A stretch of DNA of 64,000 nt from Ectocarpus siliculosus (Eukaryota; Sar; Phaeophyceae; Ectocarpales; Ectocarpaceae): NCBI GenBank assembly GCA_000310025.1, contig FN649751.1, positions 837,145 through 901,144 on the forward strand, given 5' to 3'. Position 1 is the stretch's first letter. The number at the start of each line of letters is the position of its first letter. The translations under genes were made by a program, and so were the position numbers. The notes beneath the pieces were generated by a model. The model searched no databases, was not told where the DNA came from, and saw only the letters and a list, made by a program, of their open reading frames with translations. Of this stretch, positions 35,277-47,600 are shown piece by piece.

Positions 35277-37863
35277 ATTGTGTATCCTAGTTGCAACAGC
35301 AGGGAACCGGGTGGTTATGTGTTGTGCGACACTGACTGCACGAGGCCAGAGGAGGGCGAGGCTCGCGGGGAGGGGTCATATTTATAAGACAATCTGCCGA
35401 GCCCCTCACCGTCTTTCTCTCTCCTTCAACTTGTTGTTGCACCTCGGTCTCTAGACATCAAATTAACGGCAGCAACTAGCGACCAGGACATCGGACGAGC
35501 AGCGGAAAGGCAAGGAAACCCTAGCTTGTGAGCCGGCGTGGACCTCACCGTGGATCTTCGGCCGCACTTCGCGTGACTGAAAGCTTTCTCGGGCGACAGA
35601 AGAAGGGTACCAGCGGTGCCGCGCTGGAAAGTCTTGTCGTGAGTCGTGAGTGTGACGCGCGTTGTCTTGCAGAGAGTCGAGACATACATGTACGCTATAC
35701 ACTTCACCTCTGCTCTATGCTCGCACTCTCTGTTTGACTGGCTCCGGTATCTGATGGCGTCTCCTCGGTGCTGCTGTGCATCAGCTTTCGGTCGGATCTG
35801 TCTTGTGTCGACGCCGGGACAGGGAGTTCAACATAGACTAGACACGTCCCACGACGATCTTTCAAAGTTTTCAAAACAGAGAGATGAGGCGCACATCGGT
35901 AACCCCGCGCACGCCAGTACCTCAAGGCACCAGGAGAAGCTTCTCTATGTATACCTTCGCGTGTTGTCGAGTATTGCCAAGAAACCTCGTCGGTTTCGGG
36001 CTTTATGAGTTTCATCGCGCACCGCGCTGCTGAACCAAGCCGCCCTTTCCGCAGCACGCTCTCTTTGAATGTTGTGGATACCCCGATTAACCACTCCGTC
36101 TCGCAGACCTTCTATTTTCGGCTATTTATTGTACTTATTTACAGGAGTGTTGTGTGCGTGGTCCTTCATCGTATATCTCCACATAGCGCTGCTCTACCGT
36201 CGCGCTGTATTCTCACCGCGCATACACACACAGGAGGTTGATGTTTCCTGGAGCATGGGGTTTCTCTCTGGCGTCTCACCCTCACACACAAGCCCAGCCC
36301 GCGCAACAATAGGCCCGTTGTGGACGTTTTCAGCACACGATTGTGTGAAAGTCTGCTACAAATGCACACGGCAATCAATTTTCAATTTTCAACGTCCCCC
36401 TGCTGTGATCGCGGATGAACACGCACGTTGACGTTTCCCCGCCTTCCGAGCCCGACGCCTCTCTCTACATTATCGACACACCCACACAAGCGCAACCGCC
36501 ACATGCACCATATGGATAGCAGTCCGGCTTTAATTTTTCTTTTGTCTCGGGGTTACCGGCCTGACCCAGTCTCTTCAACTTTTTTTTTCTCGAACCCACA
36601 AGTAGAGGTTTTGTATGCAATGAGGAGGTGACGAGAAAAAAATGTTTCAAAGGATGAGGCTCTCTCTCTCCCTTGACCGTTTTCGGATCAGTTTGTGTTT
36701 AATGATGGTGTATCGACTACTTACTACTATACAGCAGTGTTGTCAATTGCAAAGATATTATGTAAGAACTTGTTTTTTCGTGGGCTTTTTCGCTGTGAGC
36801 GCATGTCGCGCATACCCGCGCGAAAGCAGCAGAAGAAATACTTTTATCACACGCACCCGTGCAATCCAGGGATATTAAAGTATGTTCGACCACAGGTCGT
36901 CATTGTGTGCGTGTGTGCATGCGCCTCCTCGCCGAAGGCATTGGTTGTCTAGGCGATGCACCACCGCCGGCACCATGTGTTCTCTACAGCAACTACACCC
37001 GTTGGACGAGTGCGGTTGCTCTGAAAGACATGCTTCGTTTTTTTTTTTTCAGTTTTGCGGACGCATAGCATACATATTTTGTCAACATAATCCGACTAGA
37101 TACTCCAAATCTAGTCACGACGAACAGGTTCGCAGGCGCAGTTTCCCTTGATTTCCATCCTGAACAGAAAGAACAGAAGGCGGGCTCAGACCTTCGGAGG
37201 GTTTAAGCCCCGGCATGTTGAGTTACGTAAACATGTTCCGATGGATTTCTCGCGACATCAGAAGTGACGACCTCGGGAACTGGAGGAAACGAAGGACTCA
37301 AAACAAGACGTGGCTGGAGCCAACATGTTGAAGCACTTTCAAAGAGGTTTAGGTGGTTACCACTTGTACAATTGTAACAGCAATGCTGTATTTTGTTCAA
37401 CACGTGAGCTCATCCGTCCCTTCGAATGGGGTACTCCAGTGTTGGTCTCGAGCGGGTGCAGTATTGGTCCGTTATCATGCGGGTGCGATCCCGCCGATTT
37501 CACCGGCATTCTAGCGGGCAACCGGCGCTATTCCGAGTGTATGAAACAACTTGAATATTCCATCTGTGTGACGAGATTTCACCCGCATTACACAGCCAGG
37601 GCAACCGGAACCACTACTGTATTTGTTTCATGTCACGTAGACATGCTTGGAAATGCTACAACTCCAACAGCAGTAGCAACCGTTGGCGTCGAAACTCGCA
37701 GAAGCTCAAGGTCCCTCTGCACGACTCGTGGGTTGACGAGCCGTTTGCGGGTCTGCGCACACCTCAGGGCACCACCACCGCCCCCCCCTGACCCTTGCTT
37801 ATGTATCTCCGTGAAACGTCTTCCAGGCGCGTCCCGTGGTAGGACCAAAGAATCCTCACCGTC
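35277..37863. other. Divergent intergenic region, no gene recognised
   Basis: This lies between the 5' ends of the pentapeptide gene (-) and the Yippee gene (+). It holds the TATA box noted above and, at the far end, the unseen Yippee promoter. Open frames are short. AT-richer stretches near 36.6-37.1 kb look non-coding. Confidence 0.45.
35379..35386 (-). promoter_or_regulatory. TATA box of the pentapeptide-repeat gene
   Basis: On the minus strand TATAAATA lies about 105 bp upstream of the start codon at 35276. That would give a 5' UTR of roughly 70-80 bases. The placement agrees with a core promoter; the transcription start itself is not visible. Confidence 0.55.
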
Positions 37864-39729
37864 ATGGCGGGCGCTGTTTCCTCCGCGGAAAACGGCGGCA
37901 GCCTGAGCGGCTCCCGCCCGATCCAGCCGCCGCCCCAGCAGCAGCAGCAGCAGCAACAGCAACAGCAACACCGACGGCGGCCGATCCACGGAGCCCCCGG
38001 GCTCCGCCATGCACCGGCAGGCCGCCCCCTTCGCCCCCGCCTCTCCTCTTCCTCAAGGGCATCGTCATCGTCGTCTTCTGCGGCTGCCAGAGCAGCATCC
38101 AGAGCCTCGCCGCCCTTCGGTGGCGGCAGCGGCAGCGGTGGCGGCTTCCTCCCTTCGAACGCGGCAAGGGCAGGGGGAAGGGGCTCCCATTCTTCCATCA
38201 GCACGCGGACCAACAGCAGCAGCAGCAGCAGCGGACTCTGGGCCTCCATCATGTCGTTTGGAGCGTCGGCGTTCCCGGCGTCCCTGTCGGGCACCGCGGC
38301 CGTGGTGGGGGTGCCCCCGGCGTCGACACCGACGCCTCGGCGCGTAGCCCGTCGAAACGCCGCCTCTTCCTCCTCGGCTATCGTGGCGAGGGCGGCGGCG
38401 GCNNNNNNNNNNNNNNNNNNNNNNNNNNNNNNNNNNNNNNNNNNNNNNNNNNNNNNNNNNNNNNNNNNNNNNNNNNNNNNNNNNNNNNNNNNNNNNNNNN
38501 NNGGGGTGGGGGGGCGGCGGCTTCCCCGCCACCGCCGCCGCCACCGCCGCCGCCGGGCGGGGTGGGCACCAGGCCGAGAAACGCGTCCTCGTTGTCGGCG
38601 CCGTCGTCCTCGGCTCTTCTTCCCGTGGCGGTGTCGGGGGTGGGCGACCGTTCACGAGGTGCGGTGGCTCGCCGGGCGGGTGAGGGTGTTCGAGTGCTTC
38701 CGCCGCCACCGCCGCCGGCGGTGGTGGCGCCGAGCGTAGAGGTTGCGGCAGGCGACAGGCAAGAGGGAGCGGGGGCGGCGGCGGCGGCAGCGGTTGTGCC
38801 GGTTTCGGGGTCCGTTGCCGGCAAAGCGAGCTCGGCGAAGAAAGTGAGAGGGCCCTTGGGTGCGGTGCGTCGCAGCTACCTGCCGACGCACCGCCGTCTT
38901 GATCTTGCGGATATCTTGCCTTGCTTTTTGAGGAAGAGTTGCGGGCATACCCGATGCTCGCTATTCGCTATTCCTTCCGTCATTGAAAAATCCCACCGCT
39001 GACCGCGTTCGATGTGGCATTGGGTTTCCGTTTTCCATCAACGCTCTCGCCCTCCCCGCCCCCGAAGCATTTGGTTAGCCGGGATGCTTGATCGCCCGTG
39101 GCATATCTGGTTTGTCGCCGCACACGCAAGGATGACGATGACCGGCTTCTGGGTCGTCCTTGTGACTGACACGTAGCCTGGACCGCCGAAAACCCGGCAC
39201 ATCGTTCCGTCCCGGCATTGTAGGGATACGAGGTCATTGGTCTAGCGACTACCGCATGCGTTTACGTGAGCAAACCCCCCCCCCCCGCCCCAACCTATTT
39301 TTTTCAGCTGGTGTACCTGGAAGGAGGACACTCGGTGTACACGTGCTCCATGTGCCGCGCCCACCTTGCAACCCGCGATCACGTAGTCTCGGAGGTGAGT
39401 CGGTGCTCCAAGCGCCTGCGTTGTTCGCTGCCGGGCAAACCTGGTACATGGTGTTGTGTCTTCTGGGGGGGTGTCGAGTAGTGTATGGACCCGAAAAATC
39501 GAAAAAAATATTCCTTCCGGTGATATGGGTGTTTCCACGGTGTAACCCATAAGCAAGTACTTGTTCTGGTCCTCGTTTCCATGCCCGGTGTTCTCTGTCT
39601 CCCCCCCGCCCCCTCTCCCCATCTCTCTGTCTCTCTCTGTCTCTCTCTCTCTCTCCCCCCCCCCCTCTCTCTCTGTCCATCTCTCCTTAACTCACTCATT
39701 CTTGTCTCTTTCTCCTTTTTCTCTGCCTT

Positions 39730-39813
<84 letters not shown>

Positions 39814-40522
39814 TGTCTCTGTCTCTCTCTCTGTGTCTCTATATATATGTATATATCTCGTGCGTACTTATCGATTTTCGTGCAGTGTTTCCACGGGCAC
39901 GGTGGGCGAGCGTTTCTGTTCGAGCGCTGCGTGAACGTCTCCACTGGGCGGCCGGAGGACCGTCTCCTCCTCACCGGAATGCACGTTGTTGCCGACATCT
40001 CTTGCAAGGCGTGTGGCGCGGAGCTAGGGTGGAAATACGTGAGTGCTGGCCGCGTTTGGCAGAGCCACATACTTGGCGCTTAGGCCGGGCTCTGCTGGAT
40101 GACTTGCGAGCTGACAGGCTTGCCGCAGCTAGACTTTTGTGGGTGATGAAATCCCCCCCCGCCCCCCCGGTCACGTCCTTTCAAGTCACGTTGGAGCAAT
40201 TGACAGAACTCGGCAAGATAGCAGTAGGTGGTGGTCCGTGGATCGCCTTCCCACGCCAACTATATCGCCTGCGCGGTGAGCTTACTCTCCTCGCCTCTGC
40301 GTGCTGCAGGAGGAAGCCGCCGACAAAAGCCAGAAGTACAAGGAGGGCAAGTTTATCCTGGAGAGGTGCGCAGTGACCCTGGAAGGCCGTAGCGGCGACG
40401 GCTACTACGGGTCGTCGTCGTCCGGGCGGTTCGGCGGGGCGGAGCAGCGCTGCGGGTCGAGCAGCATCATCGGGTGGGGTGCCGACAACGCCCCGTTCGC
40501 TGGCGGTGGTAGCCGCTGGTAA
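37864..40522 (+). CDS. Yippee zinc-binding protein with long low-complexity N-terminus
   Basis: Exons: 37864-38864 (contains the N gap), 39308-39394, 39886-40038 and 40310-40522. The Yippee fold is complete: LVYLEGGHSVYTCSMCRAHL, HGGRAFLFERCVNVSTGRPE, DRLLLTGMHVVADISCKACG and KSQKYKEGKFILERC. The zinc signature C-x2-C-x52-C-x2-C has exactly the family spacing. A Gly/Ser-rich tail ends GGGSRW. The proposed first exon starts MAGAVSSAENGG. It runs through poly-Gln, Ser-rich and Gly/Pro/Ala-rich sequence and ends RGPLGA at a GTGCGT donor in phase with exon 2. Frames before and after the gap differ by one base, as expected for an unsized gap. Yippee proteins are about 110-130 residues, so a roughly 300-residue extension is unusual. 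A short separate first exon of the usual MGRLF type was not found but cannot be excluded. Cellular function of the family is unclear. Confidence 0.8.
38403..38502. other. Assembly gap of exactly 100 N
   Basis: Flanked on both sides by GGC/GGT-rich sequence inside the proposed first exon of the Yippee gene. The round length suggests a gap of unknown size. Confidence 0.98.
39165..39290 (-). repeat. Dispersed G-leader repeat, copy 5 (reverse)
   Basis: Read on the minus strand, a G-run is followed by ACGTAAACGCATGCGGTAGT, CCAATGACCTCGTATCCCTA and GCCGGGACGGAAC. It matches 1319-1492 in the same order. On the plus strand its C-run ends about 20 bp before the 3' splice site of Yippee exon 2. Confidence 0.8.
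39597..39850 (+). repeat. Long TC microsatellite
   Basis: About 250 bp of TCTC with TGTC variants and short C-runs, ending in ATATATATGTATATAT. It lies in the Yippee intron 39395-39885. Long Ser/Leu open frames across it are artefacts of the period. Confidence 0.95.
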
Positions 40523-43500
40523 AAAGCGGACCACGGGCGCCAAGCTCGCGGGAGAAAACAGAGGGAAGCAAAAATCACCACCGGCCACGGCTCTGCCCTC
40601 CGATGGCGGGACGAGCGGGTGGCTGTCCCGTGGGGTGACTGTTCGCACACACACACACACCCTGTGGATATTTGCGTGCCTCCTTGTACGTAAAACACCC
40701 GTTCCACCGCGGCTGCAAAGCGGCATGTCTTGCTCGACCGGAGAACGCTCCCGCAGCTGAAACTACCGATTTACCCCCCACGGGTGGTTGTCGTGCCTGG
40801 TTACGATATGCCTGTCTGCAGGCCTGCAATGTTGTTTGTCCGAAGCTTTTTTTTGTCCATTTTTTGTTGTGCAGATTCTTGTCGGGACGACTACGTAGGC
40901 TCGGGACCCCCCCCCCCCTCTCCAGTGCTCATTGGCGGAACCCCCCCTTCCCCCGAGATACAGATCACATTATGCAGCCCTTCGCGCTGTTAGCTGTTCT
41001 CGGGACCCAAGAGACTGTAGCTGCTCTCCACCGTCGTCATCGTATGCGCTTGTTGTGCCGAGGCGACATCGAACTCGTATCGCTGTGCTCGGGGATATGC
41101 CCCCAACACTTTGATGGTGGAAACAAGTACACGTTTCGTTTTGTCCTTCATTCGAGGAGAGGTGGGGGGAAAATCTCGGGGGAAACCGATGAAGGCGATA
41201 TCGGAGCCGGCGTTTGTGTTAGTTTTCAGAGTCCCACGTCCATGTACCATGCGTTGTTCGAAGTCCATGGTCGATTCGAGCGAAGCAGCAGTCACGTTTG
41301 ATTGCCCCGCGTTTTTCTTTCCCCCGCCCATTAGGCACACGCGTTCGTTGAGGTGTGTGTTTGCCGTGGTCGCTGCCGAGTGCATGACATTTCGACGGAC
41401 TGGACTGGATGGCCGACCACCAAGAGCAGCGGGAAAAAAAAACAAACGACGAGCCCCTCTTTTTTACCGGCCCAAGAGCATGTTTTTACGCCGGGTATAT
41501 GTATTTTTTTCGTTTGTTTGTGTGCCGTAAGGATGGCTTGGCTGGTCGTGCGTACCTCGCCACATGGGGAAGAGAAGGGAAGCCGTCACGCTCCACAGGT
41601 GTTGTGCAGATGAGAGAGGCGTTGAAGAGAGGGGGGGGGGGAGGAAGCTGGGGGTATGCCCGCTTCAGAGTGTGAATGGATGGATAGGCGGGCCGCAAGG
41701 GGAATACAGATGGTTGGATGGATCAGCCCCCACCTAAAGAGGGAGGGAGGTCTAAGGGGCGTCCATGTCTTGCCGAGGAGGAGCAATGCCGGCGCTTCCA
41801 AGAGACTGTCCGCTCCCTGGGTGGTTGGTACCTTCCTTGCGCGGCGTTTCTTGTGGCGGCGGAACATTGTCCACCCCGCGCGCTGACCCCCGGGCCAATG
41901 AGAAGTCTAGTTAGACGAGTGCGTTGTTACGGAACGCGCTTCCGGGACTTGTGAATAGTATGTGTCCCCGCTGCCTCTGTTGTGTATTATTTTTCTCGGT
42001 AGTGATTCATGCCGTTTTACCTTGTTTTCATCAGGCCGAGCCATCTGAACAATTGGTTGGAGCGCAACACTCGGGAGGAGCGCTGCCACCTTTTTCGACG
42101 TTTTTTTTTGTTCTTTCTTCTTTTGGCCGTTGGGGAACCGTTCCCAGCTTCTTAAACGAAGCATATTTTGTCGAGAAGTGTGGCGAACCGGCCTGCCTGT
42201 ATTTTCCGCGTCATGGATTGAATTTCCATGCTTGCGTGTGGTTGGAAGACGTGCTTTTTATTGTTCCTCGTCCTTCTTCGTCGGCATGTGGGCTAGGTTT
42301 CGCGCAAACAAGCGTGGTATGCTACGCAGCCGGGTGTATCTATACTCTCTTGAGTCGTGGGAGAGAGAGAGAAAAAAAAAGAGGGGATTCGGCACCGGCA
42401 TCAGGGCCTTGCACAAGGTCTGCCGCATCGACAGTTGACAAAGCGGCATGTGGAGGTAGTACGCCGAGTTCGGGAGTGCTCTGTTTTTCGAGGGCACTCG
42501 CTCCTCTCTCCTTCCGCCATGCGCGAAAGCAGCAGTAAGCGCGTCGAGAGCCGGCGTCCACAGTCGGTCTGCATGATGGGTGGGTGGGGAGTAAAAAAGT
42601 GTGCATATTTCGTCGTGGTGAGAGTAAAGATGTACGATAGCGAAGCTCATGTGATGATCACGACGTGTACATATGCAAGATCGGTGTACCTACGGCATTA
42701 TTGAGGTTGGAGAGTTTGTGGGGGGATGTGATTTGCATACGTGCGTGTTCAAGGCTTCGTGTCCAGCTTCCCGAAGCCTCCAAGCGGGGGCCCCCATCCA
42801 GTGATTACGACGTAGAATCAGTTCTTTGTGTCGTCGTGTCGGTCAATTTATTATTTCGTAGTCTGTCGCCGTCTCTGAGCGCGACCATTCCCCGAAAAAG
42901 TACATACATACATGAAAAACCAACGAACGCCGCAACATTCCAGTGCCGCCTTGCTATGTATTATGAAACGCTAATTTCGGGTCAAAGTCACCCAGTTTCT
43001 TGTTTAGTCGCTACCGTCCAGCGTGTCTCTGCCGTATAGGATGTCGTGTAGGATCCACCTCAATTATTTCTTTGTATTTTTCAGGGAAAAAGGGTAGAGG
43101 CTCGCTTTGGATGTTTTTTTTGGTACTTTGATGAATATTTTTTCAAGAATTGAGCCTCTTGTTCTCTATGCAGATTTTTCTTAGTTACAGGCGGGTACCG
43201 TATCGTGTGGGCTTGAGTCATTTCTTTCGTCGCTGGGGGTATGGACGGGGGGGCGTAATGGTTGTCGAGGGTATCAGAGTGTAGGTTACTGGTCAATGAA
43301 CCACTTTGTCTTGATGCATAAAGGTATGGAGCGTTTCAATACTGCTTTTAGCTATTGGTGAACACCTCCCTTGCCGTAACGGCTTGTACACTTCACCAAC
43401 GTCCGTTTGCTAGGAACAAATAGGGCACACACATTTCAACGTGTAGCTCCGGTGCTGTCGGAAGAGACGCGAGAGGCAACATGCGAAAATTTCATCCAGG

Positions 43501-44697
43501 CATTATCTGCACTAGCAGATGGCTTGGCGGCGATGGTGTCGTTCATGGCACGTAGTCTAGTGGTCATTTTTCACCGCATGCAAAAGAGGCCTTGCCTACA
43601 ACAGGCAGACCAAGAGAGTATGACTCCGCGGTTGCCGCGCAACAAGTCTATGATTAAGATACATGTGCATATGTTGCCTTGGCATCTGGTCCTGCTGAAG
43701 GTCAAAGGGGCGGCCACCTCCCATACTCGTAGCCGTGGTGAAACAAAGTCCAAGTCCAGCACTGCCAATCCTCATGTTTTTTTCCATCTTCAAGTTTTCG
43801 TGTCCTGACATCACAGCAGCAGCGAATAGCGTCGCTGTGTTCTTTTACTCAACCCCAGTTTTGCTAGTTTCGGGAAAACGCCGCGGTATTCTCGAAAATT
43901 ACGGTTTTTCCTATTGTGTTTCGGAATATTCTTCGGGAGGCCCGTGGTTCATCCACGGAACACTGGTCACCCGTGACCATCTCGTCTCTGATACCGCTGT
44001 TAGTGGTGTGAGGTTAACAAGCCGCTGAATGCATGGGACGGATTTTTTTTGTCTTCTCAAGAAAAACACGCAACAAGACTCTGCCGGCATGCAACACCAG
44101 CGAGGGCAGAAGCATTGGCAGCAGCACGAGCTTTGGCAACTAGCGGCACTGGTGGGCACCGCGCACATGACCTTTGTTTTGCTTGTTTTTCCTCTGCAAG
44201 CCAAGATCTCACCACAACCGCACACTAAACAGTCACGCCGGACCATCACCTCCATGTCCAAGAGACAACCACCCACCACCTTTCTCCCAAACAATGGGCA
44301 CGGAAGTCAAGCGCCGACAACATCTAACTAACTGGAGTGGGAGGGACCTCGGGTCATGTTCTGCTCCCACGCTCCCGAAAACAACGCCTCCAAAAAAAAG
44401 ACACAGAATTTGATTTGCTACGAACTTGAGCCTGAGCGACCCCACCGGTGATGATTCGCCGGTGCCCCCCGCGCCCGTCCCCTCCGCCGCCCGTGCTTAT
44501 TTCGCATAGTTTTGTGAACAGTTGCTTGAACAGAATAAACGTGGTAGGGAGGTATGCATAAGATGCATGCGCCGCGGCGATAAACACCTAGGACGACGAT
44601 AAATACGCACAACCCGCCGCCACCGCCGCCCCGGGGGCTCCGCAGACTTGTTGCCGTTCGTGCTGTCAAGTCTCCAACTCGAAACTATTCGGAATCT
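40523..44697. other. Convergent intergenic region, no gene recognised
   Basis: This lies between the 3' ends of the Yippee gene (+) and the NTF2-like gene (-). It holds short homopolymer runs (poly-C near 40906, poly-G near 41630). Open frames are at most about 200 codons with poor composition. The frame at 43407-43808 (+) was examined and matches nothing known to me. Confidence 0.45.
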
Positions 44698-47600
44698 TTA
44701 CTCGCCCAGAATTTCCACCATTGCGGCTTCGCCCAGAACCTCCATCGCCCCGGCCGGTTGCTGCGGGGGAGAAATAAAGGGCGGTACCGGCACAGCAGTC
44801 AGAGTACGCAGACCGGCCTCGGGGTGTCTCTCGTTGTTACGCATGTCTTCAGAGGCGAGGGGAAGGGGGATAGTATCTAACGTAGTTGTGAAAACCAATC
44901 TTGACTACATGGGTTGTAAATAACGTAGTTGTGTAACCCAATGTTGACTACATAGATAGGTTGTCGTGGGGCATTCTTGACTGGTTATGTACCTCCCAAC
45001 TTTTCATCCTTCAAATTTTGATTATATTTTGCTCGCCTTCGAAACTGCCAACTTGTCAAGCAAGTGGTTCGCGTACAGCTGAAATTGCGTCGTGAGCAAC
45101 ATACACAAGCTTTACTACACTTAACATACTCCCGAGGGGAGACATGGCGGGGGAGCATCGTGGCAACCTCCCAAGAACGCGCACCTGTTGCTTTGTTCCA
45201 GAAGCTGCCCGGCTATGGCCTTGCACTCATGTGCGAACTCTTCGGCCTTGTCCGTGTACTCCATCCCCTCCGGCGTCACTTCCCCGTCAAGCAGCACCGA
45301 GTACGCAATTTCCACCTTGCTAGCACCACCTGAGGGAACGTTTCTGATTGGACGGCAACGGAGAACGGTAATGGACAGTTCAGAACAGGGAGGGACCATG
45401 GTTGAGCAGTTCACTTCATGGAGAAAAACTTTGGCGGTTCACTTCACCGAGATGACGGTTGACAGCACACGTGAAGGAGATGATGGGTCGGGGAGGGGGG
45501 GGGTACTCAAAGCGCTGCTTGGATTTTTCTCGGTCCTGGGAACCGACTCCTCTGTTGAGACGCCGGCTCCCCTGGAGAGTTCCTAGAACGTTCCCGGAAC
45601 TAGAGGCGAATACGAAAATCACGTCGTTCGTCACTGTTTACACGCCAACTGGGAGAGGGTTCACACACTCGCTGCTGCTCTAGCCTCTTCGGCCTTACAA
45701 CAGCACCGACCATGCACGCCCCCCTCGAGCACTAGAGCACCGTACTTGGCAACTCTTGCTCTGTCTCTCTGGCCCCATATAAACCAATGATAAGTCCTAC
45801 AAATCAAGAGTCAAAATACATGTGTATAATTTCTCCATACAAGCAAAGGAGTTTGTTTTCATCGAGACTCTTTGTTGTTTGTTTTTTGGGAGAGTACACA
45901 ACATGTGTAAAATAAACACGCCGCTCGACAGTCCCGTGACCTACCGTATAACGTCCGCAAGCAGCAAGCTCTTTTCCCCCTCGCCTATCCGCCCCATTTC
46001 CGCCAGCACCCTAACGGCGTCGACAGTCTTTCTCGTCAGGTCCCGCGAGCCCCTCAACGCGGCCTCCCCCTCCCCATCACCCCCGGTCTTGCCCTCGTCG
46101 CCACCGAAGCTCGACCAGCCCTTGTCGCCATCGTCGCTGTCGCTGGTGGCGGCGTCTTGCCACTCGTGCCACTCCTTGGCGGTCTCGGAGCCTCCTCCTC
46201 CTCCTCCTCCTCCTCCTCCTCCCTCCGCCACGACCTCCTTAAGCCCCTCGCTCACGTTGTAGATGTTCTCGTACCTCTGCCGGCTTGCGTCGCTGCGCTT
46301 CTTCTTCATTGTCGACTCCATCTGTTTGCCGCGGCGGCGGTGTGCGGCGGCGGCGGCGGTTCGTGGCGTACCAAACAAAAACCATTGTGTACAAAGAAAT
46401 TTGTTTCTTACTGAAATACCGCTCATTTCGGCCTTCTCGAGGTACTCATGGGCCCTCCGGTGGTCATGCAACAAGAACGAAGCCTTCCAATGACGACAAT
46501 CGTGTAGCCCATTTCGCATGTATATCGGCGAGCGTCGTATCGCGCCGTGTTCGCGTGCGCGAGCACCAACCCCCCGCGGCGAGGGTGGCTCGTGAGAGCG
46601 CCGACCAGAGACCAGCCGCGCCGCTGGAATGCTAAACCGCTACAACTGCTGTTGCAGTACGCCACACTGCAGCCATCGGGCCTCATGGTTTCGGCGTCAA
46701 GCATTAGCGAGGAACGACAACGTTGTGCAGGGTTGGAGTTCCAAAAGCATCGGCGTTCTTTACGCTTGCTCCACGCACTACGGCCGGGAACGACCGCGGA
46801 CAGATGCGGTGTTTTCTTCTTCGAACGAATAATCGGTGGTTCTGGCGTCTCAAGCTATAATAAATAGTGACTGCAGCGCATCCATCCGTCCTATGAGCTA
46901 TTGTAGCACGTCTTCGGATGGATATGTTGAACAACCGGCTGCGGGGACCGGGCGCTCCATCTACGGGATGAAACCACGATATTCATATCCAATTTCAAGT
47001 GAAATTGAAATCTTGTCGAAGTTCAGGGGAAATTACACACACACCGGCAAAGCAAGGCAAAAAGGTTCCAACAACCTATGGATAGAGATTCATGTATTGT
47101 GTTATATTACGGAAAAAAAGGGAGGAGGGGGTCACGACTCTCCAACGTCTGTCAAGCAAGATTTCCTCCTTCCTCCTCAAAGCCCGGCAGCTCACCGCTT
47201 CCTCGATGCGCTTCCGCATAGCCGGCGGAATGGTCTCGTCGATCGAGTCGCCGCCCATCGGCCCGGAGGCAGAGAAGCTTATCTCCCCCAGCGACGCCCC
47301 GTCTCCGCCGTCGAATAGGTCTCCGTAGTTCAGGAAGATCTGGCTGGCTATCTCTCTCCCGATGTCGTCTGTGATGTCCTCCTCCTCCTCCTCATCATCA
47401 TCATCATCATCATCGTCATCAGACCCGTCCAAGTCGATGTCGATAGGTCTGCAGTGGAGCAACAACAAGGACGTCGGAGTAAAAATAGTGTTGTGCATCG
47501 AAGCATGGTCTATCCGCCAAGAGGATACGAAACCAAACACGCGCGGAAGAAACGCCAAACAAGTGCTAGATCACACGCCGAAAGTTTGAGTACAAAAGTG

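Noticed and set aside
39561-40376. 271-codon Ser/Leu plus-strand frame
   Set aside because: It is created by the TC microsatellite and runs out of frame through real Yippee exons.
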